Shown here: positions 8,289 to 14,434 of the stretch, piece by piece
How positions within the stretch are numbered: position 1 is the stretch's first letter
How the letters are laid out: each line of letters begins with the position of its first letter
From: Terrimonas_A sp036262095
Lineage (GTDB): Bacteria > Bacteroidota > Bacteroidia > Chitinophagales > Chitinophagaceae
Length of the DNA: 14,434 bases
Direction: 5' to 3'
Assembly: GCA_036262095.1 (NCBI GenBank)
Contig: DATAJQ010000226.1
Location: 1-14,434, forward strand
Notes under the pieces: generated by a model
Database searches by the model: none
The model's input: the letters and a program-made list of their open reading frames with translations, nothing else
Told to the model about the DNA's origin: nothing
Made by a program: the position numbers and the translations under genes

Positions 8289-9467
8289 ATGAAACACTAT
8301 TCCCATCTGCATACTGCTGCAACTGTGTTGACGCAATACAAAGGCCAGCAGCCTTTCGGAATTTTTCTGAAAGATTTTTTCAGAGCAGATAAGAAATATG
8401 GATCGAAAGACAGGAAAAGGATCGCCAGTTTGTGTTATAGTTATTTCCGGTTGGGAAAACTGGCTGCCGGTGCCGACACGGAGGAGAGGATCTTGCTGGG
8501 GCTTTTTGTTTGCACCACAGAGCCGGATGCTCTGTTGCAGGCCATCAAACCCGAATGGAATGAACAGGTGGCACTGAAGCCTGAAGAGAAATTACTGTTG
8601 GCTGCCTACCCATTTTCTCCTGCAGCAGTATTTCCGGCATTGAACCATTTGGAAAAAGAGATGGATGTAAACGCGTTTGTACTTTCACATTTTCAGCAAC
8701 CGGACCTTTTTTTACGGTTGAGACCGGGATGGGAAGAGAAAGTGAAGGCTGAACTTACTGAAGCTGAAATTCCTTTCAATGCAATTTCTCCAGGCTGTCT
8801 TGCTTTACCAAATTCTTCAAAGCTGGATGATGTGATCGTGATCAATAAAGAAGCCGTGATACAGGACTACAGCTCGCAGCGTGTGGGAGAACTTCTGCAT
8901 TTTCCTACAGGGTTCCTGCCAAAGCATGCCTGGGATTGCTGTGCCGCAAGCGGAGGTAAATCCCTTTTAGTATTTGATCAATATCCTCGGATAAACCTGA
9001 TGGTATCGGATGTGCGGGAGAATATACTGGCTAACCTGTCGAAGCGATTTAAAGAAGCAGGGATCAAACACTATGAAAGTTTTGTGGCTGATCTGAGCCA
9101 TCCTGTAAACCCCGGCCGTTCCTTTGATCTCATCATTGCTGATGTTCCCTGCACCGGCAGCGGTACCTGGGGACGCACGCCGGAACAATTATTCTTTTTC
9201 AAGAAAGAAAAGATAAAGGAATATGCGGCCCGGCAAAAAAAGATAGTTCTGCATACATTGCCGCATCTAAGGCCCGGCGGTTATTTTCTTTATATCACCT
9301 GTTCGGTATATCAGCAGGAAAATACAGAAGTCGTAGAGTTCATTCAACAGGAAACCAATCTGAAACTAATAAGGTCTGCCTTATTAAAGGGATATGAAAG
9401 CAAAGCGGATACTTTGTTTGCTGCGTTGCTGCAAAAACCTGCGGGTATTGAAGAAGATCAGTTATGA
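8289..9467 (+). CDS. RsmB/NSUN-type RNA (cytosine-5)-methyltransferase
   Basis: A 392-residue cytoplasmic SAM-dependent enzyme predicted to make 5-methylcytosine in RNA, most likely 16S rRNA. The N-terminal part (about 1-100, helical, with SKDRKRIASLCYSYFRLG) resembles the NusB-like/RNA-binding segment of RsmB-type proteins. The Rossmann methyltransferase domain (about 140-392) has SAM motif I WDCCAASGGKS (215-225), an acidic ribose-binding residue in SDVREN (D241), motif IV ADVPCTGSG with C288, and motif VI YITCSVYQQEN with the catalytic nucleophile C338. Both cysteines of the two-cysteine mechanism are thus present. Motif I has Ser where Pro is common (AAPGGK). It is shorter than E. coli RsmB (429 aa), so the exact target site is uncertain. 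The ATG at 8289 is preferred over a TTG at 8280. The end overlaps the convergent lipoprotein gene by 10 bp. Confidence 0.88.
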   Translation: MKHYSHLHTAATVLTQYKGQQPFGIFLKDFFRADKKYGSKDRKRIASLCYSYFRLGKLAAGADTEERILLGLFVCTTEPDALLQAIKPEWNEQVALKPEEKLLLAAYPFSPAAVFPALNHLEKEMDVNAFVLSHFQQPDLFLRLRPGWEEKVKAELTEAEIPFNAISPGCLALPNSSKLDDVIVINKEAVIQDYSSQRVGELLHFPTGFLPKHAWDCCAASGGKSLLVFDQYPRINLMVSDVRENILANLSKRFKEAGIKHYESFVADLSHPVNPGRSFDLIIADVPCTGSGTWGRTPEQLFFFKKEKIKEYAARQKKIVLHTLPHLRPGGYFLYITCSVYQQENTEVVEFIQQETNLKLIRSALLKGYESKADTLFAALLQKPAGIEEDQL

Positions 9468-10219
9468 TCGATCATCCACATAGTGATGCCAAAACCCGTA
9501 TACGTAGGAGTGGTTGTGGACGCTGTTTCATATTCCCATAATATCAGTTGCCGGTAAACAAGGCCGATATTCTTTGAATATTTTTCAACTGATCTGATCT
9601 TATTGGCATAATCGCTTGGGTAAAGTGCAGGATCGCTTTTTTGCTCATCTATTTGTTCCACTGTCCATACATCATTATAAGTTTCGCCATTGATTTCTGT
9701 GCTGGGCTCAAAAAGATCATATGTATAATCCCAGCTTCCCATTGAATTATCGACACTGAAATTATAAGGAAAGGGATCCGGGGGAAGATAAGAATTGCCT
9801 CTCCAACTGAGACCTTCCCTGACAGGATTGCGCAGTTTGATGATGCGGAGATTGTCATCCACTACCTCCACCTGGTTGGTCAACGGAGTTATAAAATAAG
9901 TGCCATCAGGCACCCATGAGCCTGAAGCAGTAATATCATTGCGATAACGGATGATGCGGTAAGAAGGCCTTCCAAGATTATCGGTGATCTCTGCATCCAC
10001 AACGTGCTTTGCCTGGTAGCTACGTGTTTCAAGCATCGTATTAAAAGCATTGGGAACAAGAGAGTCTACCCGGTAGGTAATATACTTTCCGACCTGCAAC
10101 GGCAGGTAGTCCGATATTGGCTCTCCGGCCACATAATCCTCTTTTTCTTCGGAGCAGGAAAAAACAGCCATAGCCAGGCCAACAAAAAGCGTAAATCGGC
10201 AGATAGTCAAGATTCTCAT
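9458..10219 (-). CDS. Uncharacterised lipoprotein, probably surface-exposed
   Basis: I do not recognise a family. The 253-residue product starts with a signal peptide (MRILTICRFT, then LFVGLAMAVF) followed by SC with the likely lipidated C22. The lipobox is AVFSC, with an unusual Phe at -2. The residues after the cysteine are SEEKED, an acidic run like the lipoprotein export signal that sends Bacteroidota lipoproteins to the outer leaflet of the outer membrane. The remainder is soluble, rich in Tyr, Asp and Asn, with alternating beta-type stretches (PLQVGKYITYRVDSL, RPSYRIIRYRND, IGLVYRQLILWEY) and no further membrane helix. The start was moved to the ATG at 10219 from a GTG at 10261 because the signal peptide begins there. 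It lies 179 nt downstream of mnmA on the same strand but probably has its own promoter. Confidence 0.75.
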   Translation of the reverse strand: MRILTICRFTLFVGLAMAVFSCSEEKEDYVAGEPISDYLPLQVGKYITYRVDSLVPNAFNTMLETRSYQAKHVVDAEITDNLGRPSYRIIRYRNDITASGSWVPDGTYFITPLTNQVEVVDDNLRIIKLRNPVREGLSWRGNSYLPPDPFPYNFSVDNSMGSWDYTYDLFEPSTEINGETYNDVWTVEQIDEQKSDPALYPSDYANKIRSVEKYSKNIGLVYRQLILWEYETASTTTPTYTGFGITMWMIDHN

Positions 10220-10398
10220 AAGAGGCCAGTTATTACAGGATATGGTTAAATCCTCAGGCACAGTTAGTTAGACCTGAAAAATATAAACGAAACAGGAACA
10301 ATTTTATTGCCATGGCTGTTCCTTAGTCCTTCTCAACATTGAGAAACCCCGATTCTTATCTTCTTTAACTTGTATTTGCACCTTTTTCAGACTCCCGA
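10220..10398 (-). other. Spacer between mnmA and the lipoprotein gene, with hairpins and a possible promoter
   Basis: Three weak signals are visible. A 7-bp inverted repeat, AGGAACA at 10294-10300 and TGTTCCT at 10317-10323, encloses a 16-nt loop; on the minus strand it is followed by a T-rich run, so it could be a poor terminator for mnmA. A second hairpin, TTCTCA at 10330-10335 and TGAGAA at 10340-10345, has no T-run. TATATTTT on the minus strand (10278-10285) resembles the -7 element TAnnTTTG and would give the lipoprotein mRNA a leader of about 50 nt. The right end enters the heptad repeat at 10390. Confidence 0.35.
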
Positions 10399-10417
10399 CT
10401 AAAGACTCCTGACTATA
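10390..10417. repeat. Four tandem 7-bp units of type GACTnnn across the mnmA stop codon
   Basis: Read on the + strand, the units are GACTCCC, GACTAAA, GACTCCT and GACTATA, contiguous with no slip in phase. Seen as longer units this is a 14-bp repeat copied twice with 12 of 14 bases equal (10389-10402 and 10403-10416). The repeat spans the mnmA stop codon (10399-10401) and supplies its last five sense codons, giving IVRSL at the C terminus. Confidence 0.75.
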
Positions 10418-11496
10418 ATCCCCCCTCCAATCACATCGTCCCCCTCATAGAACACCGCGCTTTGCCCTGGAGCAATTCCTTTGGCATTTTCGTAAAACCT
10501 GACTTTCATCTGGCCGTTTTCGGGATAGATATTGGAAAGGCTGCCTTTATCCTTGTAGCGGATCTTGGTAATGGCTTCCATTCCGGGTGTAACGGTATCG
10601 TACTTGATCATGTTCAGTTTGCCCACCGTCATTTCATTCTGTTCCAGGTCGGCTTCATCACCAAGCATCACTGTATTGTTTTCAGGATCGATCTTTGTAA
10701 CGAATACCGGCTTTCCGAAAGCAATGTCCAGGCCTTTGCGCTGGCCGATTGTATAGAACGGATAACCTTTATGCTGGCCGAGTATTTTTCCATTTTTATC
10801 AATGAAATTGCCGCCGGCTACTTTCTCTTCAAGGCCTTCCACTCTTCTTTTCAGGAAACCGCGGTAGTCATTGTCCGGCACAAAGCAGATCTCATAGCTT
10901 TCGCTTTTTTTAGCCAGTTCCGGGTAGCCATACCGCAAGGCCATATCGCGGATTTCTGTTTTGCGATAGGGGGCCAGGGGTAACAGGGTGCGGCTGAGCA
11001 GGTCTTGCTGCAGGCCCCAAAGCACATAGCTCTGATCTTTTGTTTCATCAATGGCTTTGCTTACTACGTAGCGGCCATTATCATGTTGCCTGATCTTTGC
11101 ATAGTGGCCGGTAGCGATAAAATCGCAGCCCAGGGCATCGGCTCTTTTCAGCAAAGCCCTCCATTTGATATGTGTATTGCAAAGCACGCAGGGATTGGGT
11201 GTGCGGCCGGCAAGGTATTCTTCCACGAAATTCTCGATCACAAAACCGCCGAACTCTTCCCTTATATCAAGAATATAATGCGCAAAACCATGCTCAACGG
11301 CTGCCTGCCGGGCATCGTTAAAGCTGTCTACATTACAACAGCCTGTTTCCTTTTTGCTTCCGCCACTCGCAGCATAATCCCAGGTCTTCATGGTGATCCC
11401 CACCACTTCATACCCTTCGTCATTGAGCATGAGGGCAGCCACGGTGCTATCTATACCGCCGCTCATGGCAACCAGCACTTTTCCTTTACGACTCAT
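10399..11496 (-). CDS. mnmA: tRNA-specific 2-thiouridylase MnmA
   Basis: A 365-residue cytoplasmic enzyme (E. coli 368) that adenylates and then thiolates U34 of tRNA for Lys, Glu and Gln, using sulfur passed along a relay from a cysteine desulfurase. The ATP-binding PP-loop SGGIDSTV is at 12-19. The two catalytic cysteines are C103, in NPCVLCN, and C204, in YEICFVPD, matching the pair C102/C199 of E. coli. TGHYA (129-133) and the Gly-rich GYPFYTIGQRKG segment of the central domain are also present, followed by a C-terminal beta-barrel ending in IGGGIIVRS. The ATG at 11496 puts the PP-loop at the usual position. A TTG at 11677-11679 would add 61 residues that read through the GTTG heptad repeats and is rejected. 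The last codons are formed by a GACTnnn repeat. Confidence 0.96.
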   Translation of the reverse strand: MSRKGKVLVAMSGGIDSTVAALMLNDEGYEVVGITMKTWDYAASGGSKKETGCCNVDSFNDARQAAVEHGFAHYILDIREEFGGFVIENFVEEYLAGRTPNPCVLCNTHIKWRALLKRADALGCDFIATGHYAKIRQHDNGRYVVSKAIDETKDQSYVLWGLQQDLLSRTLLPLAPYRKTEIRDMALRYGYPELAKKSESYEICFVPDNDYRGFLKRRVEGLEEKVAGGNFIDKNGKILGQHKGYPFYTIGQRKGLDIAFGKPVFVTKIDPENNTVMLGDEADLEQNEMTVGKLNMIKYDTVTPGMEAITKIRYKDKGSLSNIYPENGQMKVRFYENAKGIAPGQSAVFYEGDDVIGGGIIVRSL

Positions 11497-11519
11497 AATT
11501 TTTAAAAAATTGCAAGCAG

Positions 11520-11527
11520 CAAAGATA
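11520..11527 (-). promoter_or_regulatory. Putative -7 promoter box of mnmA
   Basis: On the minus strand this reads TATCTTTG, an exact match to the Bacteroidota -7 element TAnnTTTG, 23 nt before the mnmA ATG. A TTTG at the -33 position was not found; the region there is the C-rich string CCCCCTCCCAA. It is the best promoter candidate in the window. Confidence 0.55.
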
Positions 11528-11555
11528 CGATTTAAGCTGGAGTTGGGAGGGGGCT

Positions 11556-11638
11556 GTTGTCCGTTGGCCGAGAGATCGTTGACTGTTGTCCGTTGACCGA
11601 ATGGCCCCGACCTGCGTATCTCCGCCACTCGGTCAACG
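11556..11638. repeat. GTTGnCC heptad array with an inverted copy, in the mnmA / M14 peptidase divergent spacer
   Basis: On the + strand, GTTGTCC (11556-11562) and GTTGGCC (11563-11569) are followed by GAGAGATC. Then come GTTGACT (11578-11584), GTTGTCC (11585-11591) and GTTGACC (11592-11598), followed by GAATGGCC. The 20-mers at 11552-11571 and 11581-11600 match at 18 of 20 bases. An inverted copy at 11624-11638 pairs with 11591-11605 at 14 of 15 positions around an 18-nt loop. A further exact 10-bp inverted pair is GATCGTTGAC at 11574-11583 and its reverse complement at 11632-11641. The array sits between the two divergent promoters. It has no coding sense and no spacers, so it is not a CRISPR. 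Confidence 0.7.
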
Positions 11639-11685
11639 ATCACCCTGGCAACGGAACAATTATCCCCAAATAACTGCAACTTTTG

Positions 11686-11693
11686 TATCTTCC
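11686..11693 (+). promoter_or_regulatory. Putative -7 promoter box of the M14 peptidase gene
   Basis: TATCTTCC shares the TATCTT core of the other boxes in this window but lacks the final TG of TAnnTTTG. It would give a leader of roughly 20-25 nt before the ATG at 11723. No -33 TTTG is present at 19-21 nt upstream. Confidence 0.3.
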
Positions 11694-11722
11694 TCGCTCA
11701 TACACTTAACAAACAATTGCTT

Positions 11723-14293
11723 ATGAGAAAACTAGCTCTGATTACCTGCTTGCTGGCCCTGTCTTGCGCGGGCATAGCTCAGGACTTAAAGTATTATTTG
11801 CCGGACAGCATCAGCTACAACCCGGCCATTCCTAAACCCAAGGACATTATTTACCATGAAGTTGGTGAATACCACGTTACCCACGACCGGCTGGTGAATT
11901 ACATGAAAGCAGTGGCTGCCGCTGCACCGGACAGGGTGAAACTGGAAATCATGGGATTTACATATGAGAAAAGGCCACAGGTATTATTGATCATCACTTC
12001 TCCTAAAAACCATCAGCGGTTGGAAGAGATCCGTCAGCAACATGTGCAGTTGACAGACCCCGAGCGCTCCGGCTCACTCAATATCGACAATATGCCTATC
12101 GTAGTTTGGATCGGGCATTCGATACACGGTAATGAGCAAAGCGGCACCAATGCTTCACTGGTAAGTGCCTATTACCTGGCAGCAGCACAGGGAAAACAAA
12201 TTGATGAACTGCTGGATAATACAGTCATCCTTTTTGATCCTTCCTTTAACCCCGATGGTATGCAGCGCTTTTCCGGTTGGGTGAACCAACATCGCAGCAA
12301 GAACCTGGTGAGCGATCCCAACGACCGCGAGTTTAATGAAGTATGGCCTGGCGGAAGGTTCAATCATTACTGGTTCGATCTGAACCGCGATTGGCTGCCG
12401 GCAATACATGTGGAAAGCCAGAACCGCCTTGAATGGTTTCATAAATGGAAACCCAATATCCTTACTGATCACCACGAGCAGGGAAGCAATGCTACTTTCT
12501 TTTTTCAACCAGGTGTGCCTTCCAGGGTCAACCCATTGACGCCGGATAAAAACCAGGAGCTGACCGGTAAGCTGGCTAAGTTCCATGCGGCATTCCTCGA
12601 CCGTATCGGTTCGCTTTATTTTACCAAAGAGAATTATGATGATTTCTATTATGGAAAGGGTTCAACCTATCCTGATGTGAATGGTGCTATCGGTATCTTG
12701 TTCGAACAGGCATCTTCAAGAGGCCATGTGCAGCAAACATCCAATGGATTGCTGACTTTTCCCTTTACGATCCGCAACCAGTTTGTGACAGCCCTGTCAA
12801 CACTGGAAGGAGCAAAAGCCTTGCGGAAAGAATTCCTGCAATGGCAAAGGGACTTTTATAAAACAGCCATGACGGAATCGGCAGCAACGCCTGTGAAAGG
12901 ATATGTGTTCGGTGATGAACAGGATAAAGCGAAAACCTATCATTTTGCAGAAATGCTGCGCCGCCACCAGATACAGGTACTGGCAGTAAAGAATAAGCTC
13001 AGTGCTGATGGAAATGAATTCAAGCCCGGCACTGCTTATGTGGTACCGACCAATCAACCGCAATACAGGCTGATCAGGACCATTTTTGAAAAAACATTCC
13101 AGTATAAAGACAGTTTGTTCTATGATATCACTTCCTGGACCATGCCGCTGGCATTTGGTTTGCCTGCAGCAGAATTGAATGCTGCGCAGTATGCAGGTGC
13201 TGCCGGGGATAAACTGGCAGATCTGCCCAAACCTGCCGGGGAAGTGACTGGTAAAAGCGAATATGCCTACCTCTTTGCATGGGATGATCTGTATGCACCG
13301 CGTGCGCTGTATGAATTGCAGCAGGCAGGCGTTATGGCAAAAGTGGCCACCAACAAATTTGACATGCCGATAGGTAATACAACATTGGCATTCGATTATG
13401 GAACGATAATGGTGCCGGTAAAAGCACAGAAAATGAGCAGCAGCCAATTGGCTGAGCTGATGAAAGAAGTGGCCGAGCGCAGTTATATAAAAGTGTGGGC
13501 TGTAAGCGGAGGAAACGTAAGCAGTGGCAGTGATCTGGGCAGCAGCAAATTTGCGCCGGTTGCTACACCGAGGATCGCTATGATCACAGGTTCCGGAGTG
13601 AATGCAACAGATGCAGGCGAGGTTTGGCACCTGCTTGATCAGCGGATGAATATGCCTGCAACCCACCTGGAGCCATCAGCATTCAACCGGGTGCAGGCGG
13701 ATCAATACAATACCCTGATCATGGTAGGAGGGAACTATGGCGAGCTGAACAAGGAAAAATTGAAGAGCTGGGTGCAGGGAGGCGGTACTTTAATTCTTAC
13801 AGAAGAAGCCGTAACCTGGGCTGCGCAGAATGGTATCAGCAATGTATCGTTCAAGAGAACGAAAGCGCCGGTTGACAGTACGCAAAAAGCAACGTATGTA
13901 GACAGGGAGCAGGTAGACGGAGCTCAGCGGGTGAGTGGTGCTATTTTCGGAGCTGAAGTAGATCTTACGCATCCGCTCGCTTATGGATATAACCAGAAAA
14001 TGGTCAGCCTGTTCAAAGCCAACAGGGTGTTTATGGAGAAAAGCAAAAATCCCTATGCCACACCATTCTTTTATGGAAGTAAGCCGATGCAGAGTGGCTG
14101 GGTAAGCCGGGAGAACCTGGATGCTATCAAAAATTCCGCAGCAGTAGTAGTGAATACAGTAGGAGGCGGAAGGGTGATCAGCATAGCAGATAATCCTAAT
14201 TTCAGGGCATTCTGGCTGGGCGGCAGCAAGCTGTTCATGAATGCGATATTCTTTGGAAGGAATATTGATGCGGCAAGCGGAAGAGCTGAATAA
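11723..14293 (+). CDS. Secreted M14-family zinc carboxypeptidase with C-terminal amidotransferase-like domain
   Basis: An 856-residue exported metallopeptidase. A signal peptide (1 to about 20, ending CAGIAQ) is followed by an M14 carboxypeptidase domain (about 45-380). Zinc ligands are H135 and E138 in GHSIHGNEQSG, plus a third histidine in TDHHEQGS (H250 or H251). NPDG (176-179) and DLNRDW (N221/R222) are the usual substrate-carboxylate-binding neighbourhood, and E328 in GILFEQASSRG is the expected general base. All catalytic residues appear present. A linking region (about 390-610) leads to a class I glutamine-amidotransferase-like fold (about 615-850), seen in RIAMITGSG, TLIMVGGNYG and GGGTLILTEEA; no Cys-His-Glu triad is evident, so it is probably structural or binding. 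It probably trims peptides in the periplasm or outside the cell; the substrate is unknown. The ATG at 11723 is preferred over a TTG at 11717. Confidence 0.9.
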   Translation: MRKLALITCLLALSCAGIAQDLKYYLPDSISYNPAIPKPKDIIYHEVGEYHVTHDRLVNYMKAVAAAAPDRVKLEIMGFTYEKRPQVLLIITSPKNHQRLEEIRQQHVQLTDPERSGSLNIDNMPIVVWIGHSIHGNEQSGTNASLVSAYYLAAAQGKQIDELLDNTVILFDPSFNPDGMQRFSGWVNQHRSKNLVSDPNDREFNEVWPGGRFNHYWFDLNRDWLPAIHVESQNRLEWFHKWKPNILTDHHEQGSNATFFFQPGVPSRVNPLTPDKNQELTGKLAKFHAAFLDRIGSLYFTKENYDDFYYGKGSTYPDVNGAIGILFEQASSRGHVQQTSNGLLTFPFTIRNQFVTALSTLEGAKALRKEFLQWQRDFYKTAMTESAATPVKGYVFGDEQDKAKTYHFAEMLRRHQIQVLAVKNKLSADGNEFKPGTAYVVPTNQPQYRLIRTIFEKTFQYKDSLFYDITSWTMPLAFGLPAAELNAAQYAGAAGDKLADLPKPAGEVTGKSEYAYLFAWDDLYAPRALYELQQAGVMAKVATNKFDMPIGNTTLAFDYGTIMVPVKAQKMSSSQLAELMKEVAERSYIKVWAVSGGNVSSGSDLGSSKFAPVATPRIAMITGSGVNATDAGEVWHLLDQRMNMPATHLEPSAFNRVQADQYNTLIMVGGNYGELNKEKLKSWVQGGGTLILTEEAVTWAAQNGISNVSFKRTKAPVDSTQKATYVDREQVDGAQRVSGAIFGAEVDLTHPLAYGYNQKMVSLFKANRVFMEKSKNPYATPFFYGSKPMQSGWVSRENLDAIKNSAAVVVNTVGGGRVISIADNPNFRAFWLGGSKLFMNAIFFGRNIDAASGRAE

Positions 14294-14434
14294 GAAAAAC
14301 ACATAAAAAAAACGTTTTTTTCTCAAGGAATCCTTTCCATCTGAATGCATCTTGCACTCATAGCGGCAGGGAAGTTAAAAGTTATTCACAAGTCTGCTTT
14401 GCAACGGGTAAATCAAGTTAGTGCGGCATCCCAG
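14294..14434. other. Spacer after the M14 peptidase gene, to the window edge
   Basis: Directly after the stop lies an A8-CG-T7 palindrome at 14305-14321. Its 7-bp A-T stem leaves no loop, so it is only terminator-like by its T-run. Further on, CATCTTGC (14348-14355) resembles the TATCTT boxes seen before other genes here and may belong to a gene beginning to the right. A frame opened by an ATG at 14345 stays open to the edge (30 codons), but it has a stop just before it and no recognisable product. Confidence 0.35.

Noticed and set aside
11552..11641. CRISPR array
   Set aside because: The repeated units are only 7-20 bp, are contiguous or nearly so, have no unique spacers, and include an inverted copy.
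11497..11679. N-terminal extension of mnmA by 61 residues from a TTG codon
   Set aside because: The extension reads through the GTTG heptad repeats, has no similarity to the MnmA N terminus, and would place the PP-loop far too deep. The ATG at 11496 fits the family length.
12797..13666. 289-codon open frame on the minus strand inside the M14 peptidase gene
   Set aside because: It is fully antisense to a well-supported gene and its product is rich in Cys, His and Ile with no domain logic, as expected from a shadow frame.
14345..14434. Open frame from an ATG running off the right edge (begins MHLALIAAGKLK)
   Set aside because: Only 30 codons are visible, a stop codon lies directly before the ATG, no family is recognisable, and an open run of this length is common by chance. 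The promoter-like CATCTTGC lies inside it.
1..14434. Defence system, prophage, insertion sequence or gene cluster for a new pathway
   Set aside because: All genes but one belong to familiar housekeeping, signalling or peptidase families. No transposase, integrase, nuclease, toxin-antitoxin pair or tRNA was seen on either strand.

Overview
The window looks like a chromosomal segment of a Bacteroidota bacterium, most likely of the Chitinophagaceae type. The signs are large periplasmic-propeller (Reg_prop/Y_Y_Y) histidine kinases, a lipoprotein with an acidic stretch after the lipidated cysteine, TAnnTTTG-like promoter boxes, no clear Shine-Dalgarno sequences, and housekeeping proteins of Bacteroidota flavour. 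The assignment rests on gene content and sequence style, not on a database search. Coding density is high, and no stretch of more than 300 bases lacks a gene.

Layout, left to right. (1) odhB/sucB (74-1312, +) encodes the E2 succinyltransferase of 2-oxoglutarate dehydrogenase. It ends at a perfect 24-bp inverted repeat that should terminate transcription from both sides. (2) A minus-strand signalling block is transcribed right to left: sensor kinase A (8172-5176), a NarL/LuxR-type response regulator (5042-4416), and sensor kinase B (4337-1377). The kinases are paralogues with the same build: signal peptide, two-propeller sensor, Y_Y_Y domain, one membrane helix, then a HisKA_3/HATPase core. 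(3) Divergent from kinase A is an RsmB/NSUN-type RNA cytosine-5 methyltransferase (8289-9467, +). (4) It converges with, and overlaps by 10 bp, a small lipoprotein gene of unknown function (10219-9458, -). (5) mnmA (11496-10399, -) makes the tRNA 2-thiouridylase. (6) A secreted M14-family zinc carboxypeptidase with a C-terminal amidotransferase-like domain runs 11723-14293 (+).

How they work together: the kinase-regulator-kinase block is the only clear functional unit. It plausibly senses extracytoplasmic ligands and passes phosphate to one DNA-binding regulator. The other genes are housekeeping (TCA cycle, rRNA and tRNA modification) or envelope/secreted functions with no obvious pathway link. 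No defence island, prophage, insertion sequence, CRISPR array, tRNA or rRNA was recognised.

The least ordinary signals are non-coding. mnmA is flanked on both sides by arrays with a 7-bp period: GACTnnn units across its stop codon, and GTTGnCC units plus an inverted copy upstream. Four gene starts share a TATCTT box 5-30 nt upstream. For the RNA methyltransferase the box is so close that the mRNA may be leaderless.
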